Positions 38,366-47,747 are shown, counted from the stretch's first letter. The stretch: DNA of 64,000 nt from Mycolicibacterium sp. TY81 (GCF_018326285.1 NZ_AP023362.1:3658001-3722000); one strand, 5' to 3'. Program-made: numbers and translations. Notes: generated by a model from the letters alone, not told the origin.

Positions 38366-38823
38366 CCACGGCTCCAATGCCAGACAGCGGTACGGGTGTC
38401 GTCGTCGGCGCGCTCCAACCGGATGTCCAGATGGCTGGCCGACAATCGCTCGGCCAGACCCTCGCCCCACTCGACGACCACCACGGCGTCGTCGAGGTCG
38501 GTGTCGAGGTCGAGCGAGTCGAGTTCTCCGAGCAGGTCGGTGCTGCCCGAATCGAGCAGCCGGTACATGTCGACGTGCACCATCGCGGGGTATCCGGCAC
38601 GGCGGGCGGGATGCACCCGGGCCAGCACGTACGACGGCGACGTCACCGCGCCGTCGACATCCATACCCTGCGCAATTCCCTTGGCCAGCATGGTTTTCCC
38701 GGCGCCCAGCGGCCCCGTGAGCACCACGACGTCGCCGACCTTGAGTTCGGCGCCGAACCGGGCGCCGAGGGCCATGGTGTCGGCCTCGGTCGGCAGGTGC
38801 ACGGTGCCGTGCGAATCATCCAT
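38362..38823 (-). CDS. tsaE: tRNA threonylcarbamoyladenosine biosynthesis ATPase TsaE
   Basis: A 153-residue P-loop ATPase. Walker A is GPLGAGKT, followed by TSPSYVLARVHPA and the conserved HVDMYRL and VVEWGEGL segments. It stimulates the TsaB-TsaD complex. I use the ATG at 38823 (MDDSHGTVHLP), with AAAGG 8 bases upstream and an 8-base overlap with the hydrolase gene; the ATG at 38841 is an alternative. Confidence 0.94.
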   Translation of the reverse strand: MDDSHGTVHLPTEADTMALGARFGAELKVGDVVVLTGPLGAGKTMLAKGIAQGMDVDGAVTSPSYVLARVHPARRAGYPAMVHVDMYRLLDSGSTDLLGELDSLDLDTDLDDAVVVVEWGEGLAERLSASHLDIRLERADDDTRTAVWHWSRG

Positions 38824-39907
38824 TGCGCTTGGCCTTTCCACGCAGATGCCGGGTGAGCGCCACCAACCGTGACGGCGTGGCGTGCTCGACGAAGCGCTCC
38901 AGCGCCTCGTTGATCAGTTCGGGTTGCTCCATGTGCACCATGTGCCCGGCCCCTTCGACAATGACCAGTTCAGACTTCGGCAGCTGCCGGGCCATCGCCT
39001 CGGACTTGGCCAGTGGGGTGAGCAGATCGTGGTCGCCGCAGGCGATCAGCGTGGGCACGTGCTGCAGGACCGGCAGCGCCCCGGCCTCGTCGTGGGTTTC
39101 GAGTGCGTGCAGGAACTCGACGGTCGTGCGGATCGACGTATTGTGCGTCATCTCCTCGACGTACCGCGCCACCGACGGGCTGACCGCGTCGTCACCGAAC
39201 GACGCGGCCTTGAGCACCGGGCCGATGACGGCCTTCGCCGCGCCACGGCCCGCACTGACCGCGCCGGGCGCGAACCGCACTGCGACCTTCGCCGCCTCCA
39301 GCGCCGGGTTCTGCAGCACCTCACCCAACGGCGAACGCGTAACCCCTTGTGCCGCAGAGGCGAGGATGGCCACGCCGCACACGCGGGCCGGGTAGTTGTG
39401 CGGAAACTGCCGGGCGTGGGACAGCACCGTCATGCCACCCATCGAGTGACCGACCAGCACCACGGGCCCCCGCGGCGCCATCACCCGCATCACCGATTCG
39501 AGGTCCTGCCCCAGTTGCGGGACGGTGTACGAGTCGGTCGGGCCCGCCGAGGACCGGCCGTGACCGCGCTGGTCGTAGAACACCATGCGGACCTGGTCGC
39601 CCCACCGCTCGGCCAGCCGGGCCCGCTGAAAGTGAAAGGAGCCCATACTGTTACAGAAACCGTGCGCGAAAAGCACCGTCAACCGGGCGTCTTTCGGGCC
39701 GACCTCGCGCACCGCCAGCGGCACCCCGTCGGTGGCCGTCACCACGTACCCGCGGTCGGCGTCGAGCGTGGTGAAATCTTCACCCGCGTAAGGGTCTTCA
39801 CCGCCACGGCGGCGCAACGAGCGGGCGACGCTGATCCCGGCGACTGACCCCACGGCCGTGAGCCCGGCCATGCCCGCCAGCCACCGGGCATTCCTGTTGT
39901 CGCTCAT
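38816..39907 (-). CDS. Alpha/beta hydrolase
   Basis: A 363-residue hydrolase. The N-terminus has a hydrophobic stretch (MAGLTAVGSVAGISVARSLR) that could be a signal anchor. The nucleophile elbow is VGHSMGGM, the oxyanion region is FAHGFCNSMGSF, and the catalytic acid and His are in CGDHDLLTPL and GAGHMVHMEQPE. A BCHO-like lid is probable. The gene is placed between alr and tsaE, 5 bases after alr and overlapping tsaE, so it belongs to the same transcription unit. Its substrate is unknown; a lipase or esterase role near the membrane is plausible. Confidence 0.88.
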   Translation of the reverse strand: MSDNRNARWLAGMAGLTAVGSVAGISVARSLRRRGGEDPYAGEDFTTLDADRGYVVTATDGVPLAVREVGPKDARLTVLFAHGFCNSMGSFHFQRARLAERWGDQVRMVFYDQRGHGRSSAGPTDSYTVPQLGQDLESVMRVMAPRGPVVLVGHSMGGMTVLSHARQFPHNYPARVCGVAILASAAQGVTRSPLGEVLQNPALEAAKVAVRFAPGAVSAGRGAAKAVIGPVLKAASFGDDAVSPSVARYVEEMTHNTSIRTTVEFLHALETHDEAGALPVLQHVPTLIACGDHDLLTPLAKSEAMARQLPKSELVIVEGAGHMVHMEQPELINEALERFVEHATPSRLVALTRHLRGKAKRNG

Positions 39908-39912
39908 GGACG

Positions 39913-41058
39913 TCAGCCCGTCGACTCGCGATAGGTCCGGGCGACCCGGCCCCGCGGGCTGGTGACGACCTCGTAGTTGATGGTGCCCAGCAGTTCGGCC
40001 CAGTCCTGCGCCGTCGGCTCACCGGCGGCGCCCGAGCCGAACAGCACCGCCTCGTCGCCGACCTTGACACCGGCACCGTCGGGTCCGAGGTCAACGACGA
40101 ACTGGTCCATACAGATTCGGCCGATGTTGCGGTAGCGGGCGCCGTTGATGCTGACGTCGATGCGTCCGCTCAGGCTGCGGAAAACCCCGTCGGCGTAGCC
40201 GAGCGGGATCAACCCGACGGTGGTGTCGCGGTCGGCGATCCAGGTGTGCCCGTAGGACACGCCGTCGCCGGCTTTGATCGAACGCACCGCGGTGACAGGG
40301 CATTTCAGCGTCATGACGGGCCGCAGGCCGAAATCGCCGAGCGCGGGGATCGGCGTCTGCCCGTAGACCGCGATACCCGGCCGCACCACATCGAAATGCA
40401 GATCGGGCCGCGTCAGGGTCGCGGGCGAGTTGGCCAGGTGCGCCACTTCGAAGTGCACGCCGGCCGCCGCGGCCTGTTTCCGAGCCGCAGTGAGGCGCTC
40501 GGCCTGGGTGTCGTTCATCGGGTGCTGCGGGTCGTCGCCGCATGCGAGGTGACTCATGATGCCGCGGGGACGCACCGCGCCGTCGGCGGCGGCCCGGGCG
40601 ATGGCGTCGAGGAGGGCCGGGTATTCGGCGGGGCTGACGCCGTTGCGGCTGAGGCCGGTGTCGACCTTGACGGTGAGCGTCGCCGGCGCACCGCTGCGGC
40701 GCACGCCGTCGAGCACGTCGTCGAACTGGCGCACCGACGCCACCGCCACCTGCACATCGGCGGCCAGCGCGGGCGCGAAGTCGGTACCGGGCAGGTTCAG
40801 CCAGGACAGCACGGGCGCCGTGATGCCGGCCTGCCGCAGCGCCAGCGCCTCGGTGATGTTGGTGACGCCCAGCTCGGCGGCCCCGGCGGCCAGGGCGGCA
40901 CGCGCCACCTGCGGCGCACCGTGCCCGTAACCGTCGGCCTTGACCACCGCCATCACCGCGGCGCTGCCTGCGCGTTCCCGCAGAAGCCGCACGTTATGCG
41001 CAATTGCGCCCAGGTCGATGACGGCCTGGGCAGCGGGTTGAGGATCGGGCGAACTCAT
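39913..41058 (-). CDS. alr: Alanine racemase
   Basis: A 381-residue PLP-dependent racemase that makes D-alanine for peptidoglycan. The lysine that binds PLP is K40 in [11 protein letters not shown], and the second catalytic base is the Tyr in GVSYGHTW. Substrate-gate residues are in [12 protein letters not shown]. Length fits Rv3423c. The ATG at 41058 has GGAGG 3-4 bases before GCGAT. It lies 5 bases upstream of the hydrolase gene. It is the target of D-cycloserine. Confidence 0.97.
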   Translation of the reverse strand: MSSPDPQPAAQAVIDLGAIAHNVRLLRERAGSAAVMAVVKADGYGHGAPQVARAALAAGAAELGVTNITEALALRQAGITAPVLSWLNLPGTDFAPALAADVQVAVASVRQFDDVLDGVRRSGAPATLTVKVDTGLSRNGVSPAEYPALLDAIARAAADGAVRPRGIMSHLACGDDPQHPMNDTQAERLTAARKQAAAAGVHFEVAHLANSPATLTRPDLHFDVVRPGIAVYGQTPIPALGDFGLRPVMTLKCPVTAVRSIKAGDGVSYGHTWIADRDTTVGLIPLGYADGVFRSLSGRIDVSINGARYRNIGRICMDQFVVDLGPDGAGVKVGDEAVLFGSGAAGEPTAQDWAELLGTINYEVVTSPRGRVARTYRESTG

Positions 41059-41097
41059 ATCGCCTCCGATTCTCCCAGACGCCCGCTGATCCGCGTC

Positions 41098-41152
41098 GAG
41101 CCTGAGCTTGTGCACCACATTTTCCGGAGATCTGGAACACAAGCTCAGGTTC
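41098..41152. repeat. Long inverted repeat between gadB and alr
   Basis: GAGCCTGAGCTTGTG (41098-41112) pairs with CACAAGCTCAGGTTC (41138-41152) with one mismatch and a 25-base loop. It lies just past the gadB stop and about 40 bases before the alr start. It has no T-run. It could be a terminator, an mRNA processing site or a copy of a dispersed palindrome. Confidence 0.6.
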
Positions 41153-41157
41153 GTCCT

Positions 41158-42537
41158 CTAGTGGGCGAAGGGCTGCACGTCGTCGAACTGGCCTTTCGGT
41201 TTGAGTTCGTCGAGGCTGTTCAGGACGGTGGTCAGGTCGTCGCGCAGGGCACGGGCCAGGTCCGCCGAGAAGCCCTCACGCACCACCACACGCAGCACTG
41301 CGATGTCCGTCGCACCCTCGGGCATGGTGTACGCCGGCACCTGCCAGCCGTAGGCACGCAGCGCGTGTGACACGTCGAATTCGGTGTAGGGCCGCTTGCC
41401 CTTGAGCCGGCAGGCGATCACCGGGATGGCCGAGCCATCCGTGATGACCTCGAAGTGCTCGCTGCCCCGCAGCTCGTCGCCGATCCACCGGGCGGTGTCC
41501 GACAGGCAGCGCATGATCTGCGTGTAGCCGGCCCGGCCGAGACGCAGGAAGTTGTAGTACTGGCCGACCACCTGATTGCCGGGCCGCGAGAAATTCAGGG
41601 TGAAGGTCGGCATGTCGCCGCCCAGGTAGTTGACCCGGAACACGAGGTCCTCGGGCAGGTGCTCCTTGCTGCGCCAGACCACGAAACCGATGCCCGGGTA
41701 CGTCAGCCCGTACTTGTGGCCGCTGACGTTGATCGAGACCACGCGCGGCAGCCGGAAATCCCAATGCAGATCCGGGTGCAGGAACGGCACCACGAAACCA
41801 CCGCTGGCGGCGTCGACGTGGACCGGGATGTCCAGGCCCTTCTCCTGCGCGAGCTGATCGAGCGCCGCACAGATCTCGGCGATGGGTTCCAGCTCACCGG
41901 TGAACGTGGTGCCCAGGATGCCCACCACGCCGATGGTGTCCTCGTCGACATTGGCGAGCACCTGCTCCGGGGTGATGACGTAGCGGTCCTCGGCCATCGG
42001 CAGGTACCGCGGCTCGACGTCGAAATAACGGCAGAACTTCTCCCACACCACCTGGACGTTGGAGCCCATCACCAGGTTGGGGGTGCGTCCCTTCCAGTCG
42101 CCCACCTTCTCTCGCCACCGCCACTTGAGCGCCAGGCCGGCCAGCATGACGGCCTCGCTGGAACCGATGGTCGAGACGCCGCAGGCCGACGACGGGTCGT
42201 CGTCGCGCAGGTCTTCGGCGTGGAAGAGATCGGCCACCATGGACACGCAGCGGGACTCGATGGCCGCGGTCGCCGGGTATTCGTCCTTGTCGATCATGTT
42301 CTTGTCGAACGTCTCGGCCATCAGCTTCTCGGCCTCGGGGTCCATCCACGTGGTGACGAACGTCGCGAGGTTCAGCCGGGAGCTGCCGTCGAGCATCAGC
42401 TCGTCGTGGATGAAGCGGTAGGCGGCCTGCGGGTCCAGCGGGTCGTCGGGCAGACGCAACGATGGGACCGGCGCGGTGGACAACCGGCCGGTGTACGCAG
42501 GACTCATGATCGGTCCATGAACATGCTTGCGCGACAT
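41158..42537 (-). CDS. gadB: Glutamate decarboxylase
   Basis: A 459-residue group II PLP decarboxylase that converts glutamate to GABA with proton consumption. The PLP lysine is in SINVSGHKYGL, the cofactor Asp-Ala pair is in HVDAASGGFV, and the substrate region is NLATFVTTWMDPEAEKLM. Length matches Rv3432c. The ATG at 42537 (MSRKHVHGP) has AAGGGGG upstream. It lies 16 bases downstream of nnr. It probably contributes to acid tolerance or GABA-shunt metabolism. Confidence 0.95.
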   Translation of the reverse strand: MSRKHVHGPIMSPAYTGRLSTAPVPSLRLPDDPLDPQAAYRFIHDELMLDGSSRLNLATFVTTWMDPEAEKLMAETFDKNMIDKDEYPATAAIESRCVSMVADLFHAEDLRDDDPSSACGVSTIGSSEAVMLAGLALKWRWREKVGDWKGRTPNLVMGSNVQVVWEKFCRYFDVEPRYLPMAEDRYVITPEQVLANVDEDTIGVVGILGTTFTGELEPIAEICAALDQLAQEKGLDIPVHVDAASGGFVVPFLHPDLHWDFRLPRVVSINVSGHKYGLTYPGIGFVVWRSKEHLPEDLVFRVNYLGGDMPTFTLNFSRPGNQVVGQYYNFLRLGRAGYTQIMRCLSDTARWIGDELRGSEHFEVITDGSAIPVIACRLKGKRPYTEFDVSHALRAYGWQVPAYTMPEGATDIAVLRVVVREGFSADLARALRDDLTTVLNSLDELKPKGQFDDVQPFAH

Positions 42538-42553
42538 ACTGATTCCCCCTTGG

Positions 42554-43966
42554 TTAGAGCGATGCGACAGCGGCCCGGACATGGGCCAGGATGCGGTGCG
42601 CCGATGTGGGCGCGGGGTTGGGACCGGGGTCGGCTGCGGACAGGCCCGCCGCACGGGCATGCACGAAGGCCGCCATCGCGGCGGCCTCACCCGGTGCGAT
42701 GCCCGACGCCAGCAGGGCGCCAATGATGCCGGACAGCACGTCGCCGGATCCGGCTGTGGCAGCCCAGGATTGGCCGGCGGGATTGAGATAGGTGGGGCCG
42801 TCCGATTCGGCGATGATGGTGACGTTGCCCTTCAACAGTACGGTGGCGCCCAGACGTTCGGCCAGTTCGCGGGTAGCGGTCACCCGGTCGGGTCCGGGCG
42901 GATGTCCTGCGAGCCGGGCGAATTCACCGGCATGGGGCGTCAGCACCGTCGGTGCCGCGCGGTCCGCGACAAGGTCGAGGTCGGCGGCCAACAAGGTCAG
43001 TGCATCGGCGTCGACGATCACGGGCAGGTCGGTGTCCAGCGCGAACCGCAGCGCGTCCTCGCCGGCGGTGTCGGTACCGAGCCCGGGGCCGACCACCCAC
43101 GCCTGGACCCGGCCCGCAGCCGTCATATCCGCCGCCGCAACGACTTCCGGCCAGTGCGACACCACTTCGGCGTGCGCGGAGCCGGCGTAACGGACCATGC
43201 CCGAGGTCGCGGCGACGGCGGCGCCGCTGCTCAGGATCGCTGCGCCCGGATACGTCGCCGACCCGGCAAGCACACCCGTGACGCCTTGGCTGTACTTGTC
43301 GTCCGACGGGTGCGGCACCGGCCAGCGGGCGCGGACGTCGTGCGCTTCGAATCCGAGGAACGCGGGCTCCGGCAGGTCGAGTCCGATGTCGATGAGTTCG
43401 ACCCGTCCGCAGTCGGCCAGTCCGTGTACGGGTTTGAGCCCGCCGAAGGTGACGGTCAGCGCGGCGTGCGCGTGGGGGCCGTCGGTGGCACCGGTCTGGA
43501 CGTCGATGCCGCTGGGGAGGTCGACGGCAACGACGGGTGCGGTGTTGGCCGCGAAGACCGCCGCGGCATTGGGCCGGAGCGGCCCGGTGGCGCCGATGCC
43601 GACAACGCCGTCGATCACCAAATCGGTTGACGGCGGAATGCTTTCAACTACTCTGCCGCCGGCTTTTCGGAATGCGGTGAGCGCCTTCGGGTGGGTGCGG
43701 TCCGGGTTCAGGAGCACCGCTGTAGCGGCCGCACCGCGGCGGCGCAGGAACGTGGCCGCCCAGAGCGCGTCGCCGCCGTTGTCGCCGGAGCCCACCACCG
43801 CACAGACGCTGCGCCCGCTCACGCCGCCGGTGCGGGCCTTGAGTTCGGTGGCGATCGCCGTCGCCAACCCGTATGCCGCCCGGCGCATGAGCACGCCATC
43901 GGGCAGCGAAGCCAACAGCGGCGCCTCGGCCGCGCGGATCTGCTCGGCGGTGTAGTAGTGCCGCAT
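42554..43966 (-). CDS. nnr: Bifunctional NAD(P)HX epimerase / dehydratase
   Basis: A 470-residue repair enzyme for hydrated NADH and NADPH. The N-terminal YjeF_N epimerase has GSGDNGGDALWAA and VVAVDLPSGIDVQTGA; the C-terminal ribokinase-like dehydratase has TPHAGEFARL and TAGSGDVLSGIIGALLASG. Both activities appear intact. The ATG at 43966 (MRHYYTAEQ) follows TAACCT by 7 bases, a leaderless arrangement. It opens the leftward gene series through gadB and alr. Confidence 0.95.
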   Translation of the reverse strand: MRHYYTAEQIRAAEAPLLASLPDGVLMRRAAYGLATAIATELKARTGGVSGRSVCAVVGSGDNGGDALWAATFLRRRGAAATAVLLNPDRTHPKALTAFRKAGGRVVESIPPSTDLVIDGVVGIGATGPLRPNAAAVFAANTAPVVAVDLPSGIDVQTGATDGPHAHAALTVTFGGLKPVHGLADCGRVELIDIGLDLPEPAFLGFEAHDVRARWPVPHPSDDKYSQGVTGVLAGSATYPGAAILSSGAAVAATSGMVRYAGSAHAEVVSHWPEVVAAADMTAAGRVQAWVVGPGLGTDTAGEDALRFALDTDLPVIVDADALTLLAADLDLVADRAAPTVLTPHAGEFARLAGHPPGPDRVTATRELAERLGATVLLKGNVTIIAESDGPTYLNPAGQSWAATAGSGDVLSGIIGALLASGIAPGEAAAMAAFVHARAAGLSAADPGPNPAPTSAHRILAHVRAAVASL

Positions 43967-43973
43967 AGCTCGA

Positions 43974-43979
43974 AGGTTA
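43974..43979 (-). promoter_or_regulatory. -10 box for leaderless nnr transcript
   Basis: Read leftward, TAACCT is followed by 7 bases and the ATG at 43966. Confidence 0.45.
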
Positions 43980-44024
43980 CGCACATCCGCCCCGCGGGGG
44001 TTGGCATGTGCGTCAAATTCGGGT

Positions 44025-44085
44025 GCCGAGCATGAGCGGGTGTGCGAACTTCTGTGGATTTTTCGCACACCCGCTCACGTTCGGC
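44025..44085. repeat. 24-bp inverted repeat between divergent nnr and membrane-protein genes
   Basis: The arms 44025-44048 and 44062-44085 match at 22 of 24 positions, with an inner perfect 15-bp core (GAGCGGGTGTGCGAA and its complement) and a 13-base loop. Because it lies upstream of two divergent genes it is not a terminator. It could be an operator for a large regulator or a dispersed palindromic element. Confidence 0.7.
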
Positions 44086-44090
44086 GCGGA

Positions 44091-44096
44091 TAACAT
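44091..44096 (+). promoter_or_regulatory. -10 box for leaderless transcript of the membrane-protein gene
   Basis: TAACAT is followed by 6 bases and the ATG at 44103. Its -35 region would fall inside the right arm of the inverted repeat. Confidence 0.45.
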
Positions 44097-44102
44097 CCCG
44101 CC

Positions 44103-44468
44103 ATGACCTACGGCTATTCGCCGCTGCCACCGGCCAAGCCTCCGCTGTCGAGCGGCGACCTCGCCGCCTCGATCAGCGCGCTGGTGCTCACCTATGTCGG
44201 CGGCGGCGTGGCCGCGTTCTTCGCGGTGTTCGCGTTGGCGTTCACCGACTACTGTCCGCCGGCGACCTGTCACATCGACGCCGGGATCAACGCCATGGCA
44301 GCGGGTTTCATCGCCGCCATGGTGGTGGCGCTGGCCGGCACGGTCGTCACGGTCATCCGACTGGTGAAGCGCCTGCGCGCCTGGCCATTTGCCGTCGGCA
44401 CGCTGGGGTTGTGTGCCGTCCTGTGTGTGCTCGCGATCGGCGGCTACATCGCCGCCGTCGGCGGCTGA
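44103..44468 (+). CDS. Small integral membrane protein
   Basis: A 121-residue protein with a Pro-rich N-terminus (PLPPAKPPL) and three to four transmembrane helices: about 20-45, 60-87 and 94-118. A loop holds two cysteines (DYCPPATCHID). No family could be recognised. It starts at a leaderless-type promoter and converges on the zinc dehydrogenase gene with 3 bases between stops. Confidence 0.75.
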   Translation: MTYGYSPLPPAKPPLSSGDLAASISALVLTYVGGGVAAFFAVFALAFTDYCPPATCHIDAGINAMAAGFIAAMVVALAGTVVTVIRLVKRLRAWPFAVGTLGLCAVLCVLAIGGYIAAVGG

Positions 44469-44471
44469 GAC

Positions 44472-45545
44472 TCAGACGAGAACCGCGCTGGGCTCCACCG
44501 TCACCTTGATGGCCTCGCCGTTCTGGACGATCGAGAACGCATCGAGCACCTCGTCGAGGGCGATGTGCCGGGTGATCAAGTCCTTCACCGGAACCTGGCC
44601 GGTTGAGATGTAGTGCAGCGCCCGCTTGTTGTGCTCGGGCGCAGATCCGTTGGCGCCGTGGATGTGCAGCTGGCGGTAGTGCACCACGTTGGAATCGCAG
44701 GTGATCGTCGGATTCGTCTTGGGCAGGCCGCCGAAGAACGAGATGCGGCCGTTGCGCGCGGCCATCGCGATGGCCTGCTCCTGCGTGATATTGGCGGCGG
44801 TCGCGGTGATCACCACGTCGGCGCCGCGGCCTCCGGTCAGTTCCATGACCTTCTCGACGACGTCGACCTCCGCCGCATTGATCACCGCATCGGGGTGCAC
44901 GGCATCGGCGGACATCGCCAGGCGGGCGTCGTTGACGTCCACGAGGTACACCGGCCCGCAGTCGTGCACACCACGGGCGATGCGGATGTGCATGCACCCG
45001 ATGGGACCGGCACCGAACACCACGACGGTGTCACCCGGCTCGATGCCGAGCAGATCCTGGGCGTTAATGGCGCACGCGAAGGGTTCCGCGGCCGACGCCT
45101 CGTCGTAGCCGACGTTGTCCGGAATCCGGTTCAGCCCATCGACTTTGAGTACCTGGCGCGGCACGATCATGTACTCGGCGAATCCGCCGTCGTACTGGTA
45201 GCCCATCGAGGTCTGGTTCTGGCACACGGCCATCCAGCCTTTGCGGCACTCGTGGCACTCGCCGCACGGGACCGCGGCGATCACCTGAACCCGGTCGCCC
45301 TCGGCCCACTCGGTGCCGTAGGCGGCGTTCACGTTGGCCCCCACCTCGACGATGTCGCCGGCGATCTCGTGCCCGATGGTCCGCGGCGGGGTCAGGTTCT
45401 GGTGCCCGTTGTGCAGGATTTTGACGTCCGTGCCGCAGGTCGAACAGTTGCGCACCCGGATCTTGATCTCGTCGGGTCCGCATACCGGCTCGGGCACATC
45501 TTCGAGCCGGACGTCCTCGGGTGCGTAGTAGCGCAGCGCTTTCAT
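44472..45545 (-). CDS. Zinc-dependent medium-chain alcohol/polyol dehydrogenase
   Basis: A 357-residue MDR enzyme. Catalytic zinc ligands are expected from the Cys in CSTCGTDVK and GHE (TIGHEIAGDIVEVG). Structural-zinc cysteines are PCGECHECRKGWMAVC. The NAD(P) motif is VVFGAGPIGCMHIRIAR. It resembles threonine and sorbitol dehydrogenases. GGGAGG precedes the ATG by about 7 bases. Being divergent from a mannitol-type PTS transporter, it could oxidise mannitol-1-phosphate or a related polyol phosphate, a non-classical replacement for MtlD. Confidence 0.88.
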   Translation of the reverse strand: MKALRYYAPEDVRLEDVPEPVCGPDEIKIRVRNCSTCGTDVKILHNGHQNLTPPRTIGHEIAGDIVEVGANVNAAYGTEWAEGDRVQVIAAVPCGECHECRKGWMAVCQNQTSMGYQYDGGFAEYMIVPRQVLKVDGLNRIPDNVGYDEASAAEPFACAINAQDLLGIEPGDTVVVFGAGPIGCMHIRIARGVHDCGPVYLVDVNDARLAMSADAVHPDAVINAAEVDVVEKVMELTGGRGADVVITATAANITQEQAIAMAARNGRISFFGGLPKTNPTITCDSNVVHYRQLHIHGANGSAPEHNKRALHYISTGQVPVKDLITRHIALDEVLDAFSIVQNGEAIKVTVEPSAVLV

Positions 45546-45643
45546 GGCGTTCCTCCCGGTTCTCCGGCCTGGCCGGCAAGTGTGTCGTGGTTCACTCTGC
45601 GCCCACTCTATCGGCAATTCGGGCATAAATCCAAACTTTTCTC

Positions 45644-45688
45644 TGCCCATTTTTGCCCATTTGCTTGCCATCGTGCCCACATGTGGGC
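45644..45688. promoter_or_regulatory. Candidate DeoR-type operator array of the mannitol locus
   Basis: TGCCCA recurs at 45644, 45654 and 45674, spaced by one and two helical turns, and the last copy is part of the perfect 14-bp palindrome GCCCACATGTGGGC (45675-45688). The array lies between the divergent dehydrogenase and PTS genes. DeoR/GlpR proteins often bind direct repeats, so the downstream DeoR gene is the likely partner. Confidence 0.5.
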
Positions 45689-45758
45689 TTTACTCATAAA
45701 CACACGGTGATGTGACGGGCATCACCTTCACGGCCGGTCAAGGTGGAGGTCCAGCACA

Positions 45759-47732
45759 GTGAACGCAACGACGGAAACACCGCAGCGCGCCAGTCTGCGC
45801 GTGCGGGTGCAGCAGCTCGGCACCGCGCTGTCGAACATGGTCATGCCGAACATCGGCGCCTTCATCGCCTGGGGCCTGATCACCGCGCTGTTCATCAAGA
45901 CCGGCTGGCTGCCCGGCCTCTTTCACGCGCTGCAGAACCCGGACGGCTGGGTGGCCCACATCGGCGGCTGGGGCGCCTACGAAAAGGGCGGCATCGTCGG
46001 GCCGATGATCACCTACCTGCTGCCGATCCTCATCGGATCCACCGGCGGACGGATGGTGTACGGAACCCGTGGAGCCGTCGTCGGCGCCATCACCACCATG
46101 GGCGTGGTTGCCGGGTCCGATGTTCCGATGTTCATGGGCGCAATGATCATGGGTCCCTTGGGCGGCTGGGTCATCAAGAAGCTGGATGCGTTGTGGGATG
46201 GCAAGATCCGCCCCGGCTTCGAGATGCTGGTGAACAACTTCTCGGCCGGCATCGCCGGACTGGTGCTGGCCGTCATCGGGTTCTTCGGTGTCGGCCCGGT
46301 GGTATCGGCGTTCACCCGCGGCGCCGGCCACGGTGTCGACTTCCTCGTCGGCCACGACCTGCTGCCCCTGACCTCGATCTTCATCGAGCCCGCCAAGGTG
46401 CTCTTCCTCAACAACGCCATCAACCATGGCGTGCTCACTCCCCTGGGTACCACTCAGGCGCTCGCCACCGGCAAATCCGTGCTGTTCCTGCTGGAAGCCA
46501 ATCCGGGACCCGGTCTGGGAATCCTGTTGGCGTTCATGGTGTTCGGCCGCGGGGCCGCCAAGGCATCCGCACCGGGCGCCGCCATCATCCAGTTCCTCGG
46601 TGGCATTCACGAGATCTACTTCCCGTACGTGCTGATGAAGCCGAAGCTGATCGCCGCCACCATCCTGGGCGGGATGACGGGCGTCTTCATCAACGTGCTG
46701 TTCGGCTCCGGCCTGCGCGCACCCGCCGCGCCCGGCTCGATCATCGCCGTCTACGCCCAGACCGCGTCCGGCAGCTACCTCGGCGTCACGCTGTCGGTGC
46801 TGGGGGCGGCCGCAGTCTCGTTCGCGGTTGCCTGCGTGCTGCTCAAGACCGACCGCGCCACCGACGAGCCCGATCTGGCTGCCGCCACCGCCGAGATGGA
46901 GGCACTGAAGGGCAAGCGATCCAGCGTGGCCTCGGCACTGGTGGGCACCTCCGCGACCGCACCCATCACCAACATCGTGTTCGCCTGCGACGCCGGCATG
47001 GGTTCGTCCGCGATGGGAGCCTCGGTGCTGCGCAAGAAGATTCGCGACGCCGGCTTCACCGGCGTGACGGTCGTCAACCAGGCCATCTCCAACCTGACCG
47101 ACACCTACGGGCTGGCCGTCACCCACCGTGATCTCACCGAGCGCGCCCGGCAGAAGACCCCGTCGGCCATCCATGTCTCGGTCGACGACTTCATGAACTC
47201 GCCCCGCTACGACGAAATCCTGGAACTACTGGGACGTACCAACGGCACCCCTGGGTCCTCAGGCGAATCCGCCACGGCGCCAACCGAACCCACGGCCGAT
47301 TCCGACGATGTGCTGTCGCTCGACTCGATCGTGCTGGCCGGCTCGGCCACCACCGCCGAGGCCGCCATCACCGAGGCCGGCAACCTGCTGGTCTCCGCGC
47401 AGGCCGTCGACGTCTCGTATGTCGACGCCATGCACGAGCGGGAGAAATCGGTATCGACGTACATGGGCAACGGCCTGGCGATCCCGCACGGCACCAACGA
47501 TGCCAAGAGTGCGATCCGGCATTCCGGAATCTCGTTCGTCCGCTATCCCGAGCCCATCGACTGGAACGGCAAGCCCGCCGAGTTCGTGGTGGGCATCGCC
47601 GGCGCAGGCAAGGACCACATGGCGCTGCTCACGCGAATCGCGCAGGTGTTCCTGAACAAGGACGAGGTGGACCGGTTGCGCCGGGCCAGCACAGCCGAGG
47701 AGGTCCGGGCGGTGCTGAGCGAAGCGCGGTAG
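45759..47732 (+). CDS. mtlA: Mannitol-type PTS permease, EIICBA fusion
   Basis: A 657-residue three-domain sugar transporter. EIIC occupies about 1-350 (SNMVMPNIGAFIAWGLITAL, and the substrate-binding HGVLTPLGTTQA and GGIHEIYFPYVLMKP blocks). EIIB has its phosphocysteine C410 in FACDAGMGSSAMGAS. EIIA has its phosphohistidine H577 in GLAIPHGTNDAK. All phosphotransfer residues are present. The start is GTG at 45759 with GGAGG 9 bases upstream. It needs EI and HPr from elsewhere. A mannitol PTS is not typical of mycobacteria and may be acquired. Confidence 0.93.
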   Translation: MNATTETPQRASLRVRVQQLGTALSNMVMPNIGAFIAWGLITALFIKTGWLPGLFHALQNPDGWVAHIGGWGAYEKGGIVGPMITYLLPILIGSTGGRMVYGTRGAVVGAITTMGVVAGSDVPMFMGAMIMGPLGGWVIKKLDALWDGKIRPGFEMLVNNFSAGIAGLVLAVIGFFGVGPVVSAFTRGAGHGVDFLVGHDLLPLTSIFIEPAKVLFLNNAINHGVLTPLGTTQALATGKSVLFLLEANPGPGLGILLAFMVFGRGAAKASAPGAAIIQFLGGIHEIYFPYVLMKPKLIAATILGGMTGVFINVLFGSGLRAPAAPGSIIAVYAQTASGSYLGVTLSVLGAAAVSFAVACVLLKTDRATDEPDLAAATAEMEALKGKRSSVASALVGTSATAPITNIVFACDAGMGSSAMGASVLRKKIRDAGFTGVTVVNQAISNLTDTYGLAVTHRDLTERARQKTPSAIHVSVDDFMNSPRYDEILELLGRTNGTPGSSGESATAPTEPTADSDDVLSLDSIVLAGSATTAEAAITEAGNLLVSAQAVDVSYVDAMHEREKSVSTYMGNGLAIPHGTNDAKSAIRHSGISFVRYPEPIDWNGKPAEFVVGIAGAGKDHMALLTRIAQVFLNKDEVDRLRRASTAEEVRAVLSEAR

Positions 47733-47747
47733 ACGACGGACGCAAGA

